64,000 nucleotides of DNA, from assembly GCA_947625755.1 (NCBI GenBank), contig CANQPJ010000008.1:54937-118936 (forward strand). Reading direction: 5' to 3'. The notes beneath the pieces were generated by a model. The model was not told the origin of the DNA. It was given only the letters and a program-made list of their open reading frames with translations, and searched no databases. The position numbers and the translations under genes are program-made. Shown one piece after another: positions 49,222 through 58,725 of this stretch. Each line of letters opens with the position of its first letter. Position 1 is the stretch's first letter. Source of the stretch: an uncultured Lachnospiraceae bacterium. GTDB lineage: Bacteria; Bacillota; Clostridia; Lachnospirales; Lachnospiraceae.

Positions 49222-50798
49222 CGTACATCCTCCATTTTATATGCATCCTCTATTATTCCCTTAGTCATTTTTGCCACGGTTGTAGTATAAAAATTATTAT
49301 TGATAAAAAACTCTTTGACACCATTTACCGATATAAGCATTCCATCTGCAAAAAGTCCGCAGCGGTCCGCATACTCTCCACAAAAATCTAAATCATGGCT
49401 GACAATAATAATGGTCTTCCCCTGATTCGCCAGAGTCTGCAGCAAAGCCCCCAATTCTTCTTTGAATATATTGTCAATCCCTTTCGTAGGCTCGTCCAAT
49501 AACAATATATCAGGATTTCCTGCCAATATTTTTGCCAGAGCAACTTTCTGCTGCTCCCCGCCACTTAAATCATATGGATGCATATTCAATAATTTTTTCA
49601 AATCCATCTGCTCTATAATATTTTGAGATACATCCTTTAGTTCCTCCGATACCGTCTCCCGTTCAAACAAAGTCTGCAGATTCTGGGGCAGCACTGCCGC
49701 CTCTCCCTCTGTATTTATCTTTCCACGATATGCTTTAAGCATTTTTGCCAATAATAAAACCGTAGTTGTTTTTCCGGTTCCATTACCACCAAAAATTGCA
49801 AAAATCTCTCCTTTTTTTACTTTCAAATCCAGCCCTTTTACAATATCTTGTCCATTTTTTTCATACCGAAACCAGACATTTTTACAAACAACGCTGTATG
49901 CATCTTGCTTTAACTTACGCTCTTTTATTCCTGTTTCTGACCGGCTTTTTTCATAATTGTTTGCCGGCAGCTTCTTTACTTTCTGCGCTGTCAGCCATTT
50001 TCTTCCATCAGATACGGATATTGGAATCTGCCCTTCTCCCTTATTTTTATAAAAAAGACGACTCGGCACAGGCATTAAGGGCTCAATATCCATTACCAAT
50101 GCCTGTTTTACAGCTTCCTCTGCTGTTTGAAATATTTCCACCTGACCTTTTTCCAAAACCAGAACTTTATCTGCTTTTTGCAAAATATAATTTAACCGGT
50201 GTTCCGATATAATGACCGTAATTCCAAAATCTTCATTAATCTTTTTTAAAATATCTATAAAACGCTCTGCTGCAATCGGGTCCAACTGCGCTGTAGGCTC
50301 ATCTAAAATTAAAATCTCCGGATTCATTACCATGACTGCTGCCAGATTTAATAATTGCTTCTGTCCCCCTGACAGACAATCCGTATCCTCATGATACCAC
50401 GCAGTAATGTCAAAATATTCTGCAATCTCCGCCACTCTTGCGCGAATGTTTTTACTGTTCTTACCAAAGTTTTCTAATCCAAAAGCCAGTTCATGCCAGA
50501 CTTTATCCGTCACAATCTGATGTTCCGGATTCTGCATAACAAATCCTATTTTTTCTGCCTGCTGTTCATCCGTTAACGTTTCTATCTCCCTGCCATAATA
50601 GCGGATTATTCCACGAATACTCCCAGCCGGTCTGATATGGGGCTTGAGGCATCTTAATAGTGTTGTTTTCCCGCATCCCGATTTTCCACAAACCACGACA
50701 AATTGCCCTTTTTCAATGTTTAGAGAGATTTGATTCAGGCTGTTTTCACCAGCCATTTTATATTTGAAACTTAAATCTTTGATTTCAATCTGTGCCAT
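49215..50798 (-). CDS. ECF transporter ATPase, two fused ABC domains
   Basis: Two Walker A (GKSGCGKTTLLRC; GGNGTGKTTTVLL) and two LSGGQ/DLSGGEQQ motifs with LDEPTAQLD/LDEPTKGID. Confidence 0.95.
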   Translation of the reverse strand: MAQIEIKDLSFKYKMAGENSLNQISLNIEKGQFVVVCGKSGCGKTTLLRCLKPHIRPAGSIRGIIRYYGREIETLTDEQQAEKIGFVMQNPEHQIVTDKVWHELAFGLENFGKNSKNIRARVAEIAEYFDITAWYHEDTDCLSGGQKQLLNLAAVMVMNPEILILDEPTAQLDPIAAERFIDILKKINEDFGITVIISEHRLNYILQKADKVLVLEKGQVEIFQTAEEAVKQALVMDIEPLMPVPSRLFYKNKGEGQIPISVSDGRKWLTAQKVKKLPANNYEKSRSETGIKERKLKQDAYSVVCKNVWFRYEKNGQDIVKGLDLKVKKGEIFAIFGGNGTGKTTTVLLLAKMLKAYRGKINTEGEAAVLPQNLQTLFERETVSEELKDVSQNIIEQMDLKKLLNMHPYDLSGGEQQKVALAKILAGNPDILLLDEPTKGIDNIFKEELGALLQTLANQGKTIIIVSHDLDFCGEYADRCGLFADGMLISVNGVKEFFINNNFYTTTVAKMTKGIIEDAYKMEDVRC

Positions 50799-51634
50799 CT
50801 GATTCCCTCCCTTATGTTAAATAAAACCGGTGTAAAACATAACAGTGCGTATAAAATATACGCCGGAATATTATTTTTATTTACCACATAGGGATAATAA
50901 TATGTATATAATGTTTCCCTATAAAGCATGCAGATTACACATCCTGTCAGGAATATTATCCACACAAGAATACCAATATCCTGTCCATCGATTCTGTAAT
51001 TGCTGTAGCTGGTTCTCTTTTTTACCCCAAAACCTCTGGCTTTCATGGAATCAGCTGTATATATTGAATTTTCCAGCGCCCACGTTGTCGTGATAGAAAA
51101 TATTTTACTTCCATTTTTTATTTTCTCTTTGAGTGATTTTCCCGCTCTTTTTGCGTTCATGCGGGAAACTTCTTTTTGGTGTCTTGCATATTTAGGAATA
51201 AATCTTAAAATCATTGTAATTAAAAGTGCGATATGCGGCATAACTTTTCCAATCACTCCCAGCACTCTATCCATTGTCATAACCTGATAAAAAATAAAAA
51301 ACCATATAAGCATTGCACAAATAACAGCAGAAGCCGCCATTCCATAAATGACAGATTCCAATGTGACAGCATTTCCCGTAAACAAATAAAACAATACTGT
51401 GCTTCCTCTATGAGAAAACATCGGATTTATCAGCGACGAAATAAGAAAAATAACGATAACAGCCAACAGATTTCTTATCCCGCTGCTTTTTTTCAGATAA
51501 AAGAAATAAACCAGTGCCGAAAATACAGAAATGAGCGTCAGTCCAATCTGCATCTGGAACATGGTAATTCCTAAAACTACAATATAAAATATCAGATTCA
51601 CCAATGGATGAAGCCTTGTAAACTCATCTTTCAC
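50771..51634 (-). CDS. ECF transporter T component
   Basis: DEFTRLHPLVNLIFYIVVLGITMF...ILRFIPKYARHQKEVSRMNAKRAGKSL...DSMKARGFGVKKRTSY (coupling motif). Confidence 0.9.
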   Translation of the reverse strand: MKDEFTRLHPLVNLIFYIVVLGITMFQMQIGLTLISVFSALVYFFYLKKSSGIRNLLAVIVIFLISSLINPMFSHRGSTVLFYLFTGNAVTLESVIYGMAASAVICAMLIWFFIFYQVMTMDRVLGVIGKVMPHIALLITMILRFIPKYARHQKEVSRMNAKRAGKSLKEKIKNGSKIFSITTTWALENSIYTADSMKARGFGVKKRTSYSNYRIDGQDIGILVWIIFLTGCVICMLYRETLYTYYYPYVVNKNNIPAYILYALLCFTPVLFNIREGIRWHRLKSKI

Positions 51635-53459
51635 CTTTAATATCCTCGCCTAAATCACATGTATACCGCCATTGGATTTTATCTCCCTCTTTTACGTGAT
51701 ACTCACTGCAGCTTACCTGGGGAAATTCATCATTTACGCTATACTTCCATCCGGATAACTCACCGCAGGAAAATTCATAGATATTATCTATTCCTTCCAC
51801 ATATGAGCTGTTTGCCGTAAATGACACCTCCAATGGTATGTTATTCTCTTTGAGTGTCTTTGAGAGAACATCATATACACTGTCGCCTTTTTCAAAAGGA
51901 ACCTCCTGCTCCCTGATTATAATCCCATCTTTTGGAATATGACCTTTTAAACCCTTATCCAAATCTTCCAAATTATCATAAATTGCAGAACACTCTACCA
52001 GCAATGTACATGTTCCTGCACGTTCGCTGCCGGTATTTTTGCATCCGCTTAATGTAAGACACATCGCAATCAGAAACAAAAACAGTTTGTTCTTTTTCTT
52101 CAAAAATACCCCTGCTCCTGCAAAAAATATTACAATAAACAGCAGCGCTATCCCCCAATAGCTTCTGTCTTTTTTCTTTTCCTTTATATTTCCCCTGCCG
52201 CTTGTAGTTTCCTCTTTTTCCGGCGCCTGATTTTGTTCTTCTTTCAACTCTGTTCTCTGCTGCTTCTTTTCTTTCTTTTTCAAACTCTTCTTTTTATCAT
52301 TTTTGCTATCACCAGACGTTGTTTTATCGTTATTTTCCCCTTTGCTATTTTCTTCTGTCTCATTTTGCGCTTTGTTTTTTTCAACCTTATGTTTTGCGCT
52401 TTGTTTTTTGTTGTTTTTCTTCCCTGTTTTCGAATTATTCTTTATATTTTTTTTATATTTTGTATTATCACCCATGTCATATAAACTTTTTTCTTCTGCC
52501 AGACTTCTATAATATGCCGTCAATGCATACATTGCCTGCTCTGTGGACATCTGGTTTACAAAACTGTTCTCTGTATGTTTAAATCCGCCATCCTGATAAT
52601 ATTTCAATAATCCGTCGAGTATGGTGTGGTCATTTTTTATAAACCGGTTGTCAGAGACCTTTATTCCCAATCCGACCATTGCCGTCAGTACCTGTGCTGT
52701 GCTTTCACAGTTTTCACTTCCCCTGACGGAAAAAGCTCCGCTGCTGTTTTGTATGGATGACAACAATTTAATTGCTTTATCCACCGCTTTTTTTACTTTA
52801 TCCTGATGATAATATTTTCCTAATGCCTGCAGCACCATGGCGGTCATATCGACATCTGACTTATTTCCCAAATAAGGCCATCCGCCATCCGCCAGTTGTG
52901 CGTTGAGCAGAATCGATATTAGTTCCTGTCTGCTCGTCTTTTTCCCCAAATATCCTTCTTCGGTATCCGGTATGCTGTAATTTCTACAATCCAATGCGAG
53001 GAGTGAAAAAGCAACACCATTTAAGCCCGACTTGGTTACATTATCTAATTCTGCCAAAGGACGGATTAAATTATATCCCGAAAAATCGGCAGGATTTACA
53101 TTGATGGACGAAAGCGCCAGTACTACACGGGCATATTCTGTATATTTTTTTTCTGATAAAACACCATTACATTGTTTTAGCTCTGACTTTAAGTTCGCCA
53201 GATAGATATTCTTATAGTTTTCCGTAAGAGACCCATATCTTGCAAGTCCCATAATCAGCCATTCTCCACCCGCGCTTCCGTAAGTAGGATTTTCTATTTT
53301 ATGTACTTCATATTCTGATATTTTATCAAGATAATCCGCTGTCTGTTTTTTCGTTAAAATGGTCTTCCCAAACGTCGGTACAATAGATACAACAAGGCAC
53401 ACCAAAAAAATGCCGGTAAATGTTATTGCCTTCATGATTGTCTGCCTGTTTTGTTTCAT
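51624..53459 (-). CDS. Prenyltransferase/squalene-oxidase-repeat protein with C-terminal DUF4430 domain and internal lipobox
   Basis: LISILLNAQLADGGWPYLGNKSDVDMTAMVLQALGKYY and AIKLLSSIQNSSGAFSVRGSENCESTAQVLTAMVGLG repeats; KKKNKLFLFLIAMCLTLSGC internal lipobox; C-terminal DSVYDVLSKTLKENNIPLEVS...YIYEFSCGELSGWKYSVNDEFPQ-like DUF4430. Confidence 0.85.
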   Translation of the reverse strand: MKQNRQTIMKAITFTGIFLVCLVVSIVPTFGKTILTKKQTADYLDKISEYEVHKIENPTYGSAGGEWLIMGLARYGSLTENYKNIYLANLKSELKQCNGVLSEKKYTEYARVVLALSSINVNPADFSGYNLIRPLAELDNVTKSGLNGVAFSLLALDCRNYSIPDTEEGYLGKKTSRQELISILLNAQLADGGWPYLGNKSDVDMTAMVLQALGKYYHQDKVKKAVDKAIKLLSSIQNSSGAFSVRGSENCESTAQVLTAMVGLGIKVSDNRFIKNDHTILDGLLKYYQDGGFKHTENSFVNQMSTEQAMYALTAYYRSLAEEKSLYDMGDNTKYKKNIKNNSKTGKKNNKKQSAKHKVEKNKAQNETEENSKGENNDKTTSGDSKNDKKKSLKKKEKKQQRTELKEEQNQAPEKEETTSGRGNIKEKKKDRSYWGIALLFIVIFFAGAGVFLKKKNKLFLFLIAMCLTLSGCKNTGSERAGTCTLLVECSAIYDNLEDLDKGLKGHIPKDGIIIREQEVPFEKGDSVYDVLSKTLKENNIPLEVSFTANSSYVEGIDNIYEFSCGELSGWKYSVNDEFPQVSCSEYHVKEGDKIQWRYTCDLGEDIKGER

Positions 53460-53489
53460 CTCTTATCTCCTGTCACTATAATATGAAAG

Positions 53490-53522
53490 AATAGGCAAGG
53501 GCTTTATCCCCTGCCTACACAA
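53490..53522 (-). terminator. Intra-operon hairpin between the two DUF4430 genes
   Basis: Reverse strand TAGGCAGGGGATAAAGCCCTTGCCTATTCTTT. Confidence 0.5.
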
Positions 53523-53523
53523 T

Positions 53524-54642
53524 TTATTTCTTAACTTTAATTGATTTAACTTTGCTCCACCTGCCAAATGCCTTCCTGCCATTCACCTTCACATAGGCTC
53601 TGACTTTTACATAGCATCTGACTTTCTTTTGCAGTCTCTTTGTTGTAAAAATTGTTTTTGACGTGTTCTTCACTCTGCTGTTTTTAAACTTTCTATTTTT
53701 GGCATACCTGTACTGATAACCTTTTGCCTTTTTTATCTTATTAATTTTTATTTTAACTTTGTATTTTCTAATATTTGTCAGCTTTTTAATCGTTACCCGT
53801 GGCAGCTTTACGCCGGTTGTCTCCTTTGGCGTTGTAGGCGCGGCAGTTGTAGGTTCTGTTTTTTTCGTTGTTGTTTCTTCTACATACCCTAAATTAAATA
53901 ATGCTTCATCTACTTCGCTCTGTGTCGCATCATACTTTTCCAAAACATGAATTGCCGCTGCTCTGGCATCTTTATATTCACCTTTTGCATCAACACCTGC
54001 CACCTGCTTTATCAGCTTGTCTTTGTTTGCTAATTGAGGGGTTTGAATATTATCATAGTAGCTTTCATAGCCTATATCTACGCCAAATCCATATAGACTA
54101 AACTGTACTCTCACTACATCACCATCATTAACCGGCTGTGCATCCATTCCGGTATCAGAAGACTTGTTATTGAGTGTATACATCCAGCCCGCCATCTCAT
54201 TGTAAGAGCCTGTCCCCAATTTCTGCTCGTCTTCAAACAATGCATTTGTACTGGTATTAGATGGAGCATCATAATGATAAACATAACCGGCGATATTATC
54301 CTCAATATCCGGCATGTTCAAAATAATTTCCGGTATATTTAACACTCCTGTGTCTGCGTAACTGATACTATCTAAATAATATCCTCCCGCTGCACCTGCA
54401 GGTGTATTTAATACCACACCTTTTTCTTGTGCCACCTTCTCCAATACATCCTTTACGGAGGCTCTTTCTTTGACTTCCACCGTGACCGGCTCTACCAAAA
54501 AGCCCTGACCGATTGTAAATCTTTCAATGGGCATTGTCACTTTGATTGTTTTTGCCCTATCGGCAAAAGTTACGGTTATGGTTGACAAAATCATCGCCAA
54601 CACTACTACAAATGACAATATCCGGTTGGCAATTTTGTTCAT
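53524..54642 (-). CDS. Secreted DUF4430 protein with Lys-rich Fn3-like C-terminal domain
   Basis: Signal peptide; RASVKDVLEKVAQEKGVVLNTPAGAAGGYYLDSI...EMAGWMYTLNNKSSDTGMDAQPVNDGDVVRVQFSLYG; C-terminal KAKGYQYRYAKNRKFKNSRVKNTS. Confidence 0.85.
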   Translation of the reverse strand: MNKIANRILSFVVVLAMILSTITVTFADRAKTIKVTMPIERFTIGQGFLVEPVTVEVKERASVKDVLEKVAQEKGVVLNTPAGAAGGYYLDSISYADTGVLNIPEIILNMPDIEDNIAGYVYHYDAPSNTSTNALFEDEQKLGTGSYNEMAGWMYTLNNKSSDTGMDAQPVNDGDVVRVQFSLYGFGVDIGYESYYDNIQTPQLANKDKLIKQVAGVDAKGEYKDARAAAIHVLEKYDATQSEVDEALFNLGYVEETTTKKTEPTTAAPTTPKETTGVKLPRVTIKKLTNIRKYKVKIKINKIKKAKGYQYRYAKNRKFKNSRVKNTSKTIFTTKRLQKKVRCYVKVRAYVKVNGRKAFGRWSKVKSIKVKK

Positions 54643-54700
54643 TTTTCTCCTCCTTCTCGCCTTTCTTGCGAATTCCGGTTCGCTGTGTCGACATACAATT

Positions 54701-54729
54701 ATTTTATCCTATGTTAAAATTTATGTCAA
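54701..54729 (-). promoter_or_regulatory. Sigma-A promoter of the DUF4430-ECF operon
   Basis: Reverse strand TTGACA, 17-nt spacer, TAAAAT. Confidence 0.65.
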
Positions 54730-54737
54730 TTCAGCTG

Positions 54738-55559
54738 CTACTGTAAAGACAATTTTCTATTATTCAATAAAACGTAATCTATCGCATCAATATCTATAAG
54801 CTCCTTAAATGTATACTGCCTTCTTACCCGTCCATTCACACTGCATTCATGAGGACTGCCCGGCTCAATATCCTTTTTTGAATCGATTATAGTTCGAACA
54901 CTGCCATCCTTATAATAAAATTTCAAATTGACACTTTCCATTTTCGTACCATCAAGTGTCAATCCGATTGGCGACACCGTTAATTTCCTTGCATCATCAA
55001 TCTTATATTCCTTGTAAGTACTTGTTTCTTTCAAATGATATACATACCTTCTATACCCATCTATTGTTTTAGAATCCTTTTGCTGATAGTCAATTAAATC
55101 TATTGTTCCATCATATCCCATGTCCAATGCAAAAGTAACATACACATACAATATATCCTTTTGCCTTTCAAATTGATATGTTCTGGTTCCCGTTTCAAAA
55201 ATATCAAATTGAAATCTGTTTCCGAAACTGTCTGTCGGCGTATTTCCCCACTTGTCAATTTCTGCCTCCGGTTCTCCGTTCTTCTTTTTCACTGAAAATA
55301 TACAATATCCAATATCCGTTTTTGCATCAAACAAAGTCTGCTCAAGTTTAATTGTATAGTCGTCAATTTCATATGTTTGTCCATTATAATCCATTAATTT
55401 TTCAGCTTGTGCTCTTTTTGCTGCGGTGTTATTGTTTTTCTCAAAAAATACATCCCAAATTGTTTTTTGCGAAACTACGTAAGTTACTGCATTTCCAATG
55501 ATAAAACAAACAACCAAAAAACATGCAGCAGCAATTAATTTATTCCTAACTTTCTCCAT
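54738..55559 (-). CDS. Hypothetical membrane-anchored protein
   Basis: One N-terminal TM followed by a globular extracytoplasmic region. Confidence 0.65.
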   Translation of the reverse strand: MEKVRNKLIAAACFLVVCFIIGNAVTYVVSQKTIWDVFFEKNNNTAAKRAQAEKLMDYNGQTYEIDDYTIKLEQTLFDAKTDIGYCIFSVKKKNGEPEAEIDKWGNTPTDSFGNRFQFDIFETGTRTYQFERQKDILYVYVTFALDMGYDGTIDLIDYQQKDSKTIDGYRRYVYHLKETSTYKEYKIDDARKLTVSPIGLTLDGTKMESVNLKFYYKDGSVRTIIDSKKDIEPGSPHECSVNGRVRRQYTFKELIDIDAIDYVLLNNRKLSLQ

Positions 55560-55623
55560 TTTTATCCTCCAATATGTATTCTTTTAGCGGATACGCCCTT
55601 TCTATAACCATGTTTGATTACAA

Positions 55624-55682
55624 TAAAAAAGCAAGTATTTGTCTAAAACCGTTTTTACCTTATCATACTTGCTTTTTTTGTC
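55624..55682 (-). terminator. Terminator-like hairpin
   Basis: AAAAAAGCAAGTAT...ATACTTGCTTTTTTT. Confidence 0.65.
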
Positions 55683-55740
55683 AAGAGTTTAATATTTACT
55701 TTGCTGCAATCGCAAACGAATTCCATACTTATTTACATAT

Positions 55741-56349
55741 TTAAACTTTAATATTTTTTCTTTTGCACATAATTTTACAAAATACCACTCCGGTTATTGT
55801 ACTGATAGCGGTGGCAAGTATTGCCGGTGCTACGATAGAAGCCGGATTCTGCGAACCGTACTGACTTCGATATGCTATCATGTTGACCGGAATCAACTGC
55901 AGTGATGAGATATTAATAACTAAAAAGGTACACATCTCATTGGTAGCGATATGACTTGGCAGAAATTTTCCTTTTTGCGGTATCGGCTCCTTTGCCAGTT
56001 CCTCCATTGCTTTAAGCCCTGCGGGGGTTGCCGCCCAACCCAGTCCCAAAATATTGGCGATAATATTGGTAATAATATGAGGTCTTGCTTTATGATCTTT
56101 TGGAATTTCCGGAAACAGCCAGCAAATAACGGGTTCCAATAATTTTTCAGCTTTTGCTACAAGACCGCTTTTTTCTGCAACTTCCATAAATCCCATCCAC
56201 ATACTCATGATTCCAAGCATTGTTACACATAGTTTCACCGCTTCTTCCGCCGATTCTATCGCACCATTTCCTACCTGCTCTATGGTTCCGGTCGCTACTC
56301 CGTATATTACCCCTATAACAATCATAAACGCCCAAATATAATTCAGCAT
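55741..56349 (-). CDS. spmA: Spore maturation protein A-like (nucleoside-recognition domain)
   Basis: GNGAIESAEEAVKLCVTMLGIMSMWMGFMEVAEKSGL...NMLGLGWAATPAGLKAMEEL-type SpmA motifs. Confidence 0.9.
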   Translation of the reverse strand: MLNYIWAFMIVIGVIYGVATGTIEQVGNGAIESAEEAVKLCVTMLGIMSMWMGFMEVAEKSGLVAKAEKLLEPVICWLFPEIPKDHKARPHIITNIIANILGLGWAATPAGLKAMEELAKEPIPQKGKFLPSHIATNEMCTFLVINISSLQLIPVNMIAYRSQYGSQNPASIVAPAILATAISTITGVVFCKIMCKRKNIKV

Positions 56350-56685
56350 ACCTGCCCCTTATTTTTTATTCATTACATCATATTGCCGTGTGCTTTGTCC
56401 TATTCTTAATTTTTTTAATGAAATAACATAAAATCTTGTACACTTTGCCGGAAATATTTATTTATATTTAATGATAAATTTAATTGTGCATAATACAAAA
56501 ACTACTTTTGTGAAATATACGTAATTTTGCCTATATTTCCTGTTTTCTTTCAAAAAACTTTGGTACTTTTTTACCCGTCTGTTTGCTTGACTTAATTTTC
56601 TATTCGATTTAATATGAACGCGAATGAAGGATGATGCATATCCCATTCAAGTAGTAACATTTTTCAAATTAAGGAGGTATTTAAA

Positions 56686-56916
56686 ATGAAAACAGTTACA
56701 GTAAACTTGAATTCAATTGAAAAAGTAAAGTCCTTCGTAAAGGACATTAGTCAGTATGAAAACGACTTTGACTTGGTATCAGGTCATAATTCAATTGATG
56801 CAAAATCAATCATGGCGATTTTTGCCTTAGATTTATCAAAACCTTTACAGCTTAATATTCACTCAAGGCATCATGGCGATATGATTGCCGAGTCGCTTCG
56901 CAATTATATCTGCTGA
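56686..56916 (+). CDS. HPr-like protein lacking the active-site His motif
   Basis: MKTVTVNLNSIEKVKSFVKDISQYENDFDLVSGHNSIDAKSIMAIFALDLSKPLQLNI; SD AAGGAGGT; retains the Ser46-like SIM region only. Confidence 0.75.
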   Translation: MKTVTVNLNSIEKVKSFVKDISQYENDFDLVSGHNSIDAKSIMAIFALDLSKPLQLNIHSRHHGDMIAESLRNYIC

Positions 56917-56971
56917 CAATTACAAATGATTTATTAAATTTATAGAGCGGCACCAGGTCGCGCACCCCGCT

Positions 56972-57024
56972 AAAGAGGGAAGTATATTTCAACCATTGTT
57001 GCCATATACTTCCCTCTTTATTTA
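56972..57024. terminator. Bidirectional terminator
   Basis: AAAGAGGGAAGTATA...TATACTTCCCTCTTTATT. Confidence 0.8.
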
Positions 57025-57866
57025 TCTTTCGCAATTAACTGATTATAAATTTCTCTTTTAGGCACTCCTCTGTCTTTCGCTGTCAGCTTCATCGCCTCTT
57101 TTTTCTCTTTTCCCTGACGAATATAGTAATTGACATGCTCCTGCACCGTCATACTTTCCCACTGCTGTCTTTTTTCCTGTTCTATTTCCTCCTCCTGTTT
57201 TCCGGCAATCACCAATACATACTCGCCTTTTGGCTCTTTATCGCTATAATACTCTATGGCGCCGCCTATCGTGGTCTGGAAGGCTTCCTCATATTTTTTT
57301 GTTAATTCCCTGCATATTGTCAGCGCTCTGTCTCCCAATACCCCTTCCAGCTCTTTTAACGTTCTGGTCAGGCGGTGAGGCGCCTCATAAATTACTATAG
57401 TTCTTGTCTCTTTTTCCAGCGTTTCGAGTATTTTTGCTTTTTCTTTTTTTTCTCTTGGCAGAAACGCTTCAAACACAAATCTTCCGGTCTTCTGTCCCGA
57501 CATCGTGAGCGCTGTAATACATGCTGCTGCGCCGGGCAGAGAGGTCACTTTGATTCCCGCTTCAAAACACTGTCTTACCAGTTCTTCCCCCGGATCTGAA
57601 ATTCCGGGTGTTCCCGCATCTGTTATCAATGCAACATTTTTTCCCTTTAACATTTCTTCCACAAGAAATTTTGCCTTATCATATTTATTAAATTCATGAT
57701 AACTGGTCATTGGCGTTTTTATGTCAAAATGATTTAATAACTTGATACTGTTTCTCGTATCTTCTGCGCCGATTAAATCTGCTTCTTTTAACGTTCTTAC
57801 CACTCTATAAGTAATATCTTCCAAATTGCCTATAGGAGTCGCGCATAAGTATAATTTTCCTGCCAT
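57018..57866 (-). CDS. rsmI: 16S rRNA (cytidine1402-2'-O)-methyltransferase
   Basis: GKLYLCATPIGNLEDITYRVVRTLKEADLIGAEDTRNSIKLLNHFDI, LITDAGTPGISDPGEELVR. Confidence 0.96.
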   Translation of the reverse strand: MAGKLYLCATPIGNLEDITYRVVRTLKEADLIGAEDTRNSIKLLNHFDIKTPMTSYHEFNKYDKAKFLVEEMLKGKNVALITDAGTPGISDPGEELVRQCFEAGIKVTSLPGAAACITALTMSGQKTGRFVFEAFLPREKKEKAKILETLEKETRTIVIYEAPHRLTRTLKELEGVLGDRALTICRELTKKYEEAFQTTIGGAIEYYSDKEPKGEYVLVIAGKQEEEIEQEKRQQWESMTVQEHVNYYIRQGKEKKEAMKLTAKDRGVPKREIYNQLIAKDK

Positions 57867-57920
57867 TTTCATCTACCTTAATTTTTATTCTAACAAAACC
57901 CTTTGCCTTTAAGACCTTTT

Positions 57921-58667
57921 TTATATTTTTCCATAAATTTTTAATACTTCTTCTGTATATACCCCTTGGGATTTGTACACAATCAATGGAGGTTCCACTT
58001 TCATCATTGCCCCTCCGCCCCGATGTCCTTCCACTAACATCATATTAGCATTTTTATTTACAAAAGGATGCACCATGCGAAGCCTTTTAGGCTCAATTTT
58101 ATATGCGTTCATCAATCTGATAATTTCTACCAGCCTTCTCGGTCTGTGAATCATGTAAAATCTGCCTCCGGGTTTCAGCAGGGCTGCCGTCTCCCTTATA
58201 ACATCCTCAAGTGTACATTTGATTTCATGTCTGGCAATTGCCTTTGGCTCGTCCAAATTGGTCAGTCCATGATGCTCTGTCATATAAGGCGGATTACATG
58301 TTACAACATCAAAAGCGGCTCCGCCAAAAATATCCGAAGCCTTTTTAATGTCACCGTTTACAATGTCTATTTTATTTTCTAAATTATTTAAAAGAACACT
58401 TCTCTGTGCCATTCCGACGCTTTTCTCTTGAATCTCAAGTCCGGTAAAATGCCTGCCCTTTGTTTTGGCTTCTAAAAGTAAAGGAATCACGCCCGTACCT
58501 GTTCCCAAATCAAGTACTTTTTCTCCTTCCTTTACCTCTGCAAACCCGGACAAAAGAACCGCATCCATACCAAAACAAAATCTGCTTTTATCCTGAATAA
58601 TCTTGTAGTTCTTCCGCTCCAGCTCATCGATATGCTCGCCCTCTTTTAACTCTACTTTCACCGCCAT
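57921..58667 (-). CDS. tRNA1(Val) A37 N6-methyltransferase-like
   Basis: FCFGMDAVLLSGFAEVKEGEKVLDLGTGTGVIPLLL...FDVVTCNPPYM. Confidence 0.92.
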   Translation of the reverse strand: MAVKVELKEGEHIDELERKNYKIIQDKSRFCFGMDAVLLSGFAEVKEGEKVLDLGTGTGVIPLLLEAKTKGRHFTGLEIQEKSVGMAQRSVLLNNLENKIDIVNGDIKKASDIFGGAAFDVVTCNPPYMTEHHGLTNLDEPKAIARHEIKCTLEDVIRETAALLKPGGRFYMIHRPRRLVEIIRLMNAYKIEPKRLRMVHPFVNKNANMMLVEGHRGGGAMMKVEPPLIVYKSQGVYTEEVLKIYGKI

Positions 58668-58725
58668 TTACCCTTTATCACTTTTCTGTAATAGTTTACA
58701 TTTTTCACACGCCGCCTACAGTTTA

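Noticed and set aside
54643-54700. Possible c-di-GMP or cobalamin riboswitch in the DUF4430 operon leader
   Set aside because: The leader is only about 60 nt; CGACACAGCGAACCGGAATTCGC has a small hairpin and a weak resemblance to a GEMM core but lacks the second conserved half and any B12-box.
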